NCBI GenBank assembly: GCA_000467715.1
Contig: AJFK01000274.1
Location: forward strand, 23,103 to 87,102
Direction: 5' to 3'
DNA from: Hysterium pulicare CBS 123377
Lineage: Eukaryota > Ascomycota > Dothideomycetes > Hysteriales > Hysteriaceae
DNA length: 64,000 bases
Shown here: positions 56,105-64,000 of the stretch, piece by piece
How the letters are laid out: each line of letters starts with the position of its first letter
How positions within the stretch are numbered: position 1 is the first letter of the stretch
Notes under the pieces: generated by a model
Told to the model about the DNA's origin: nothing
Database searches by the model: none
Seen by the model: the letters and a program-made list of their open reading frames with translations, nothing else
Program-made: the position numbers and the translations under genes

Positions 56105-57933
56105 TCAAATAGCGTATTTCTCCGTCCAATCCCTAGCCAATAACTCGTACTCCTTCTTCGCGTTCACATACTTGTCTATGGCATGAGTATTCAATCCTGG
56201 GCAGTCGAAAGGCTCCATCGGTTCGACGAGCATAGCCACGAGAATCACAAGAACTTCAGGTCCTATTAGCAACTGTATAACACCGGGGAATACTTGCTAT
56301 ACTCACTACGTTCCACAGTAATGTAGGCTCCCCATCCTATATTGAATATATCAAGAGCAATGTCTCCGCTTAGGGAAACATTTGGGTGGAATATTCTCGT
56401 ATCGAATGTGATTTTGGGAGGTCTGAAGGGGTAATCATCTGGGAATGAAATGCTGAGAGCAAATACACCTCCACTGTATGGTGAGTTGTTCTAATACGAA
56501 TGTTAGGCTTGAAGTGACAGGAAAGATTGATCGGTTGGTTATATATACCGGTCCGAAGATGTAAGCTTTCCACTTAGTCTACCCAGATGATCGTCAGCAT
56601 CCACCCAACAGGGGGTACGCGAACAAGGCGCGTGTTGCAGTGTCTCAGGACTTACGATATCTTCCTCTCTTGGACCAGCAATGCAAGATGATGGTGGATT
56701 TCTCAAAAGATACCACCACTCCTTCCCAAGGCGCTTAATCGTGCCAGCTTTAACGGTTGGCGTTGCGAGTGTGCGAAGGAAATCAACACTTGGCGACTTA
56801 TCTCGCTGCATGAGATTGGCTTGTGCAAAAACTGCCGCAACCTTCTTCGCGGTCTCGTAGGTCACCCGCGGTGCTAGCCATTGCACTGACTCGGCGTCTA
56901 TCGTTCGAAATTCTGCGTGTACTTCGGAGATAGCGGAAGTGGGAACTGGTAGTGGCGCTATTTCCCGTTCCAGATGATGCCGGCCAACTTGTAGCTGCTC
57001 CTGTGAAAGTGGAACCGGAAGGCTTGCAAGCTCAGGCACATCAGCTATCGAGAAGAATGACAGGACGCTTCTACTGTCTGTTCTGACAGTACTCGCTATG
57101 ATAGACGCATTACCTCCGCGGACTTGAGCCTGACGGTAGACTCTAGATCTGCCCAGAATCGCTTCGAAGTTGGATTGACTATGTCTTTGATGGTCATTCA
57201 ACTCCCGAGGGTGATTTGACATAGAAAAGTTTTGGAGCGCAGTTACTATACTTGCAGCGTCATCAACGTCCGACGTATGGACTGGTTCATATGGATGGAT
57301 TGTGGAGCGAGCAGGCAGATTAGACTCATAGTAGGTCTCAAATTGCGCTACTCTGTCGAGGATTTCCTGGTTCTGCTCGAGTAGCTGCTGGACGAGAGCT
57401 CGGACTGTGTCTCGCGCGTTCTCCGCTTCAATGTCGGAACCACTGCGCATTGTCAATACAATTCAATAGCTAAACAGGGGAGCGCATAGGATGCCATACC
57501 AATTCAGTATCGTCACCATGGACGTTATCGTGAGCTTATCCGATTGCAGTCTCCGTATCGCCAACTCAATACTGCTCTCATGCCGTAGCCAATTAAGTCG
57601 GGTAAGAAACCCCGGCCTCGTATCCAATCCAACACTTACTGCATTCACCAATCGTTCCAGCTCCAATAATGTACCCATAGCATGTGATAAAGTGATGATG
57701 AGTTCATCGAGCTGGATCATCGCGGTTCGTTGAGGCGGCGATCCCGAGATTGTAGAAACTAATTGCTGCATCGAGGAAAGGATATACTGGAAACTGTTGA
57801 TCTCTCCTAGAGCGAATCGAGCGGAACTTGGTACGTCCCGTACACTACTGACGAAGCCATCAAGTGTGCGGCCTAGCCAAACAGCCGTTTTGAGCGACGT
57901 GGCAACGATGGACGCGATAGTGAGTGGATCCAT
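56105..57933 (-). CDS. Helo-like N-terminal domain fused to a catalytically dead ubiquitin-E2 (UBC) domain
   Basis: Five exons, about 57933-57500, 57442-56656, 56578-56549, 56490-56307 and 56262-56105, join in phase to 530 residues. Residues 1-145 ([40 protein letters not shown], helical to [17 protein letters not shown]) resemble the Helo-like N-terminal domain of fungal STAND proteins. Residues about 145-170 are coiled coil and the middle is low complexity. Residues about 385-530 are a UBC fold: [62 protein letters not shown], then [11 protein letters not shown] and the end [14 protein letters not shown] is kept, but the catalytic cysteine position (ten residues after the His, about 462) is Ala. 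So it should not form a ubiquitin thioester; a UEV-like binding role is inferred. The last intron is short (about 44 nt). Confidence 0.75.
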
Positions 57934-57939
57934 GGCCAG

Positions 57940-58588
57940 AATATAGCAAGCCCTAGTGGTATAGGCTTTTGAACAGGCAGCGCGAGATGAAAGTGTAACA
58001 TTCTCCGAGGCATCAATGGAAAGGAAGGCTGAAGTTCAGAGATTTGAGGGGTTGCCTTCGGTTAGTCATGCCCAGCATTTCAGCCGCACTCAGCCCAGAG
58101 CGCCACACCAAGACACCACTAGTTGGTGATTGGACGCCACCGATCATATAGTGGCTCATCATGTCCGTTCTTATGGACACCAAAGCATTTGGTGTCTATC
58201 ATGGTGTGAGAGACGGGCATGCGGCCGGGCAGCTTGAATGAAATGCCCCCTTTTCATGAGATGATGAGGATTTCGCCCCCAGTCATTCAGACGTGTATGC
58301 GTACGAGACGCTTTCGGAAAATCGTTGCAGCCGGATAGGAATAGGATTGGGCGTGCTGTGTGACATCGAATCTTAAACGCCAAGTTCGCGCAGGGAAGGC
58401 AACGTCAAGGGGTTCGCATAAGCTGACATGTGTTAATAAACTTCGAGGGATCTTACTTCTTCATGTATAGAGACTATCCATAGCATCATAGACCATATCA
58501 CATCAGGCATCGATCATCTCTGGAGCAAGGTCATGTTTCAAAACCTTTGGCTAACTATCATGTTGAGATACTGATGGAGGAGCGCAGC
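57940..58588. other. Intergenic, nothing recognised
   Basis: Promoter of the Helo-like/UBC gene and 3' flank of family copy 14. No gene or repeat seen. Confidence 0.35.
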
Positions 58589-58590
58589 CG

Positions 58591-59261
58591 TCAAGTCTGT
58601 CCAAATCGAGCATCAAGCTCATGAACTTCAGGTTCGCTATTGACTTTCGCTTCTCCCTGCTCATCTTTGCCGAATTGCGGGTTTGTGTATGCATGACGAA
58701 ATGGATCGCAGGGCCCATTGACAGGTTCCCTGTAGAGCGTTAGCGTTGAGCTGAAAGAGATCCGGTTAGTCGGTCACCCATACTCATAGAGTCGCCTCTT
58801 TTTACCTTTAGGCCCGTGTGCTGCTCCTACACCAGGCTCATTAGACTGTGCCGGGCTTCCCCGATCCAAAATCTGATCTTCCATTTCCGCAACTGGTCCA
58901 AGGGCGCTCTGAAGTTGGACTCGGAGGACTTCATTCGCTGTATTCGAAGATTTGAGGCGGCTTTTCAGAATTGTAGCGTTGAGACTCGCATCCTGATCTC
59001 CAGGAGTTAGACAAGCCATGCATCTCGACTGTTCGAAATGGGTATGCTTACGGTAAGTGCATCTTCCTTCTCAGTGCTTTCCAGGCGATGATTGGCTTTT
59101 TCTGTTTTGAGGCCTTCATTCTCGCGTCTCAATGCGTCATTGTCCCGACGAAGGTGTTGGATCAAAGAGAGCGCTTCTGACATATCCCGCGGATGATGGT
59201 CCGGATTGGGGAAGTAGTATGCTGGCGTAAAGGGATAGTGTGGGTATCGGGACGGATCCAT
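58591..59261 (-). CDS. Coiled-coil protein, zinc-less family copy 14
   Basis: Exons 59261-59052, 58992-58784 and 58729-58591 join in phase to 185 residues. It starts MDPSRYPHYPFTPAYYFPNP, clearly related to copies 5 and 13. Coiled coil follows (EALSLIQHLRRDNDALRREN). KGKKRRLYE precedes the last intron, exactly where relatives have the zinc exon, but here the last exon has a single cysteine (PVNGPCDPFRHAYTNPQFGK) and an acidic tail. So the family architecture is kept while the zinc module is replaced. A separate zinc exon lies on the opposite strand 500 bp away (59.7 kb). Confidence 0.75.
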
Positions 59262-59551
59262 TGCGATAAAGAGTTTGTGCAAGTATCTGAGACCCCGAAG
59301 AAAGTTAATCCAGGAGTTGGGCGGGAGCAAGTGCGGAAGCGCAGAGGGGAAAGGCGGTGATCAGAACTTCGCCATGATTATCCATGCCTTCAAGTGACAC
59401 GCATTCGATTCTCGGCAAATACCGGAGACTGGGTCATTAACTTGCTCAGAAAAGCGACATAGGATTTACAAGCTAAGGGCAGAGTAAGTCTTTCCAACGG
59501 TAATCGTCAAACCTCCCCAATGTATCTGTACTAACGCGCGGGGATTCGATA

Positions 59552-59942
59552 GGAATGCCAAGACAAGCATCGCGGTCTATTCTCCTCTTTGCGAAGTGAA
59601 AATGCCGGCATGCGGCAAGATATTACGAATCTGAGAGCTGAGTTAGCCAATGAGTAAGTTTTTCATAGCACACATAAGTTGCTTGACATGTGCGCTGAAC
59701 ATTCCGCTAGCAGAGATCCGTCGGAGCAGAGCGTGAGCTGTCTCAATTGCATCCGAGACAATGTTCCTTGCGATGGCAAGGAGCCTTGTGCCAACTGTCA
59801 ACTTGAGGAATATGAGAACTGCTCCAGTCGGAAGTGTAAGGCATATAAGAATTGCAGGAATGAGCACTGCAAACTAGCCCATGAGAGAGATGGGTACGCC
59901 AATACGTCCAGGGGAAGAAATAAACGGAAACGTAGGAATTGA
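59552..59942 (+). CDS. 5'-truncated family copy 15 carrying the zinc module
   Basis: An exon at about 59552-59651 (ECQDKHRGLFSSLRSENAGM, then coiled coil RQDITNLRAELANE) splices at GTAAGT to an exon starting near 59711 and ending at 59942. The latter reads DPSEQSVS, then CLNC, CDGKEPCANC, CSSRKC and CRNEHCKLAHERD, spacing C-x2-C-x6-C-x5-C-x2-C-x7-C-x4-C-x5-C-x4-C-x3-H, and a basic tail (GRNKRKRRN). All ten ligands are present. No family-type start was found upstream; in the expected phase a TAG lies near 59461. It may be a partial gene, or a start exon may be missed. Confidence 0.6.
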
Positions 59943-59949
59943 TGCTACG

Positions 59950-61080
59950 GACGGGATGCTCAGTTATTGGTCACATGGCCTTTGAGAAGAAGCTTGATGG
60001 GCGACTCATTTGTTGGATGTCAGTATCAAGATGGAGCTGATCAGGGATTCGGGCTCGTGAAATATATGTCTTTAGAACTAATATCGGCAGAATGGTATAT
60101 AATTTGATTCTTGAAAACATGAACCATGCGTTGTCTTTGTATACTTGCTCTAATTGTAACACTATGTCTTTATCACCCTCATACTCACCCACACAAATAT
60201 CTTATAGGCTTGGACTCTTCCTATTACGGGTCGATACGACCTACATAATCAGACGATTGCGTTAAGAGGCATTGAGCTGCAGATGTAGAGAACATTGCGT
60301 TGGCTTACAACCTGCATCCAACCCAGTTTAAATTGCGAACCGTGATTTTTGGATTTAGATTTGGATTAGCTGATGTAGCAACGACCAAGAAGCTTCGCCC
60401 TCAAGTTCCGTATATAACGAAATCTCAACGGCAAAAAAAGAAAGGGCCTTGGACAGTCAAGTTGCAGGTATAAACTCCCACAACTGGGCAAATAACTCCC
60501 AAAGAGTGTCCAGGCAAGTCGAGGAAGATGATCGCTTGAGGCCTTTCCAACAGATCTACCAAAGCACACCCGATGGCTAAGCAAGGGGGATAGTCACACA
60601 GCCGAAGGCTTCGGGGCCTCCGACCGGGACCCGTGTCAATGAGTGTCACTGTTGGCGCTCGTGATAACATGTACGTGTACACATATCACGACCTATCTTC
60701 TGAGGACCCGATGACGGCAAGCACCCGCAGATTGAATAGAGAAGAATGTGGGGTAGTTGGGAGAAAAGAGTGAAGAGTGTTGACCAGTAACGGCACAAGA
60801 GGATGACAGAGTTTGAGACGGTGGAGTTTGGTTGAGGTTGTGTTGCTCGCATTGATGAGGAGAAGAGGAGGAGAAAGAGAGAGAGGACGTTCAAGTAGTC
60901 GAGGATGCCAAGCTTTTCGCCTCCCCAGCCCCCGCAATATTTGCAGCGCTCGTGTGAACTGGTCACGTGCAAGTGCATGACAGTCGGCCCAAGCGTTCTT
61001 TGTCTGTAGTTTCTCGAACCTTCCCGTGGATTCAACGTAGCTGTCACCGACTCACTATCTTTTAGTGATTTGCCATTTCT
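59950..61080. other. Intergenic region
   Basis: Overlapping minus-strand frames at 60366-61146 show no family features. A reverse-oriented fragment of the dispersed T-run element is likely at 60430-60490 (caaaaaaagaaagggccttg, ggtataaactcccaca). Confidence 0.35.
60430..60490 (-). repeat. Dispersed T-run element, fragment G (reverse)
   Basis: The reverse complement reads tgtgggagtttatacctgca and then a T run, matching copies A and C. Confidence 0.45.
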
Positions 61081-61084
61081 CGAT

Positions 61085-61703
61085 ATGGAGATGCTGAAGC
61101 CGCGCCCGTCGCGCAAACGCTCCAGGACATCTGGTCCAGACGACACTTTACCTCCCGCGAAGGCCGCGAACCTGGAAGTTATTGAGAAGGCTACTTATGA
61201 GTCTAAGGAACCAGGTCTCCACCAGGGAGGCACTTTACCATCGCTGGACGTCTGTAAACTCCCCTGGCACTCCCCACTTCAAGAGCTTCGTAAGTCTAAC
61301 TTAGCTTTTCTAGGACTTCAAATCCTAACTGGAGATTACTATGCACGGTCGACGTGAAGAAGTCCCTCCCCGGCACGCCGTCCGCTGTAACCAATGCGTC
61401 GTAGAGCGACTTGACTGCGACAACAAGGACGTATGCCAGAACTGTCAAACGTCCCACAGCAAAGAGTGCGCTCGACTAAAGTGCTCCAACTTCGAAGATT
61501 GCACGACGCCAGAGTGTATCTATGCCCACGGCTGGAATGGATATCCGGTGGTGACGGACAGGAGGGTTAAGCCAAAAACTCGCCGTCGGGCTCCTGGAAC
61601 GCGTCATCTCTATGCGGAGGAGAAAATCTCCGGAAAAAACCATACTCATGCGAAGGAAAAAAGCCTTGGCGAGGAAACGCAATCTGTTCGCAATTTGGGA
61701 TGA
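61085..61703 (+). CDS. Diverged zinc-module protein (family copy 16)
   Basis: A first exon from the ATG at 61085 (MEMLKPRPSRKRSRTSGPDD) ends at a GTAAGT near 61290; a later frame, open from about 61329 to 61703, holds the zinc module. CNQC, CDNKDVCQNC, CARLKC and CTTPECIYAH give C-x2-C-x6-C-x5-C-x2-C-x7-C-x4-C-x5-C-x4-C-x3-H with all ten ligands. The tail is Lys/Arg-rich. I could not find a splice pair that keeps the frame between the two parts, so the zinc part may start on its own at the ATG at 61341. There is no coiled coil; the basic tract (SRKRSRT) is at the N-terminus. Confidence 0.55.
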
Positions 61704-61709
61704 GAAAAG

Positions 61710-62645
61710 GCATACACAGGGGGCTGAAAGTAGTGCGCTGCAGCAGATGGAGCCTGCTATCCATTCTGGGGAGCCATTGACGGAGGAAGCAAAATTGGTC
61801 TGAGTACTTGGTATGTCCAAGATTTGGCATAAAGATCAGGTGTAAATCGGAACTCAGAGGTCATAGTAGAGCGAAAGACATTAGGGAATATACCATGGAA
61901 TGGAATGGCATATACACCGAGCACTGTACGAACGAAGAGTTCAGTCATCGAAGAGAAAAGACCAAACTTGCCAAAAGCTTCTGCTGAGATTGCTTTCGGG
62001 TGTTCATCATCTATACATGAAGCTGTTAATTGGGACTCCAATCTAGTCCAGTCTGTCCATGAATCGAAATACCCCATGATCAATCCCTAGGACTTCAAAA
62101 CCAACAAGATAATGGATAATGCTCATTTTATTTCTTCCATTATCTCCCTACTTGATTTTTACATCGTTTTTGGTCATGCTTGGAGGACTTTGGACTGGAA
62201 CTGCGCCGCCTTGGAAACCCCAAGTTCGCTGCCATCGTCATTAAACCTATCAACATGAGCCGGTCGGAGGCTTACTTTCCAACCGCAAATCACTATCTAG
62301 TCGAGAACTCTTGGACCTCAGGATCCGCTCTAATTCCAACCTCTTATTCAACCGCATTCTCATCTTCAAGAATCCCTCAATCTGCAAGTTGCTTTACCAC
62401 CAATACCTCCCCAATCAACCCCCTATTCTCCAACCACCACTTTATCTCTACCAACCTGACCTAATTATTATGATTCTTCGCCTCCTGCCTTCGCTACCTT
62501 CGCGCGCCCCTGCCACTTCCTCGTCCTCCGTCTACCCCACCGACTACGCTCACTACCACTCCACCAACGATGCTCCTTCAGGACTCCAGGTGAATCGCTA
62601 CAGCACCAAGTGGATGCAAATTCGGGCTGTACGTATCATATTCAT
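61710..62645. other. Intergenic, two weak ORFs
   Basis: Minus-strand 62083-61757 (108 codons, FGKFGLFSSMTELFVRTVLG) and plus-strand 62180-62464 are open but show no family features. Confidence 0.3.
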
Positions 62646-62649
62646 GTTC

Positions 62650-63420
62650 ATTTTCAGATAGTTCTACCAAGACATTTTCGAGATATCCTGCAGTGAAGGC
62701 GCTGGCCACCGATACACCGACATTTTTCTTGTGAGAAACCCATGTGGAGAGCTACAACAACTAACGGGCCTTCTTTTTGATACTATAAAGCGTATCAATG
62801 CTCAGTTTCAGAAAGATCTGCCAAGAAGTTCCAGAGCTATCGCACAAGATATCACCCAGGCAGCGCTAGCCACCCACATATCGAGCCGTAGTTTACGAGG
62901 AACCCATGTGGAGCACTATAAGACTAATTAGATATCAATTCCAATAATGCAAAGTAACTATCTATCCGATTTTAGAAATTTTCGCCAAGACGTTTCCGAC
63001 ATCGTCTAAGATCCCACCTCCGAGGCGCTAGCAATCCGTATACAGAGCCACGGCTTACGAGAAACCCACCTGGAGCGCTACAGGACGAGTTGAATATCAC
63101 TTATCCTGATATAAGGCATCTCTGTGTTCATTTCTTGGCCATTTTGCCGAGCCGTTTCCTCGATCTCACTCAAGATATCACCCCTGAGCGCTAGACATTC
63201 ACACACCACGCCATGGCTCACGAGGAACACATGTGGAGTGCTACAGGACCTATCTCATATCGATTCTTACCCTACAAAGTATCTGTGTGCAAAGTTTAAA
63301 ACGATTCTGCCGAGACGCTTTCGAGATTTCGTGGGTAAGGTGGTGGGAAGTGTAGATAATCGTGTATGTCATCTTTCTGACGAATGAGTTATGTGGAGTG
63401 CTATAATAGCTCATCCAGGC
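62650..63420. repeat. Degenerate tandem repeat array, period about 163 bp, about 5 copies
   Basis: The core acgag-aacccatgtggag-gctac appears near 62733, 62894, 63057, 63221 and 63385. A second core, ctgccgagacgtttcgagat or a close variant, appears near 62665, 62820, 62987, 63150 and 63312. The two cores keep a constant distance, so the units are in register. Divergence between copies is high. No coding potential. Confidence 0.8.
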
Positions 63421-63424
63421 GGGT

Positions 63425-64000
63425 TATTTTTCGAATAAGATGATCTGGGTGCAGGATTGGTGACGTTAGGTAAAGGAGAAATTGGAGATTGTGTATACGA
63501 AGGTTGGGAGGCATTCCCACCATGTCGCTTGAGCATAAGTACATCATGCAGCTTTCTGACTCGAAGCAGACGTTAGGAATTATTGGATACCAAACAAACC
63601 GGAGACCAATCACCAGCCCCGCTGGCCGTGGTATCTCGAGGGCACAACGAACTCCAACGAATGCACTTGGGTTCACGACATAAAATCATGCCAACACCCA
63701 CTCATCTCACCAAGCCCTCCTCGGAAAGGAAACCCGAGCATTCTTCCTCACGGCCCATTCAAGATGAGCACGCAACGAAAAAAGAAGGCGCCATCAGAAA
63801 TGCAGACATAAATGTCCACATGCGGGAATGAAACCCACCAAGTCCGAGGCAGCAGGTGTATGAAATAGCGGGCATACACACCCTAGCTTTTTGTCGAAAG
63901 ATGAACAACCACCATGCGCTTACCGGTACCAATTCATCGTCACCGAATCCCGGATCGGAATCATGGTAAGTATCCGGCGAGTGCGAGGCGACCCGCCGCC
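63425..64000. other. Intergenic end of the window
   Basis: A reverse copy of the dispersed T-run element lies at about 63775-63840. Nothing else recognised. Confidence 0.35.
63775..63840 (-). repeat. Dispersed T-run element, copy H (reverse)
   Basis: The reverse complement reads tgggtttcattcccgcatgt, ggacatttatgtctgcattt, ctgatggcgccttctttttt, which follows copy D (32985) block for block. Confidence 0.5.

Noticed and set aside
60646-61146. 166-codon minus-strand frame
   Set aside because: Low-complexity Leu/Ser reading across a promoter-like region; no family features or convincing start.

Overview
This is nuclear DNA of a filamentous ascomycete (Pezizomycotina; Leotiomycetes-like is only a guess). 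The evidence is 45-65 nt GT-AG introns, one gene per promoter on both strands, and fungal families such as GH131, a CBM18/CE4 chitin deacetylase, HET, a Helo-like/STAND N-terminal domain, an OTT_1508-like deaminase and a monocarboxylate-type MFS carrier. No rRNA, tRNA, CRISPR array or complete transposon was recognised. Exon structures were assembled by eye; boundaries may be off by a base or two.

Layout. Positions 1-1880 are a degenerate tandem array (period about 185 bp). From 1.9 to 25.4 kb lie ordinary genes mixed with decayed ones: a polyQ gene, a small membrane protein with a reading-frame break, a GH131 beta-glucanase, a polytopic membrane protein, a large broken gene (9.9-11.8 kb), a modular chitin deacetylase, an F-box protein, a tandem pair of small secreted proteins (second copy broken), an F-box-like pseudogene, a DUF427 protein and a putative nucleic-acid-type deaminase.

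From about 27.6 to 61.7 kb the window becomes an accessory island. It carries at least twelve members or relics of one family: an N-terminal coiled coil, a basic KKRK-like tract, an intron at nearly the same place, then a last exon with a compound zinc module. That module reads C-x2-C-x6-8-C-x5-C-x2-C-x6-7-C-x4-C-x5-7-C-x4-C-x3-H, that is, a Zn2Cys6-like cluster running directly into a CCCH-like finger. Some copies are intact, some keep half of the module, some end at the basic tract, and several are broken by in-frame TGA/TAA/TAG codons. Between them sit a HET gene, an MFS transporter, a decayed membrane-protein gene, segmental duplications, a dispersed T-run element, and a gene fusing a Helo-like N-terminal domain to a ubiquitin-E2 fold that lacks the catalytic cysteine. 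A second tandem array (period about 163 bp) lies at 62.65-63.42 kb.

Reading. The left half holds secreted carbohydrate-active and cell-wall genes. The right half is a fast-changing compartment where a coiled-coil/zinc family expands and decays beside HET and Helo-type genes typical of fungal allorecognition and innate immunity. The RIP-like pattern of stops (CGA to TGA, TGG to TGA/TAG) fits duplication followed by mutation, but this is inference. The strongest candidates for something undescribed are the zinc family and the Helo-like/pseudo-E2 fusion.
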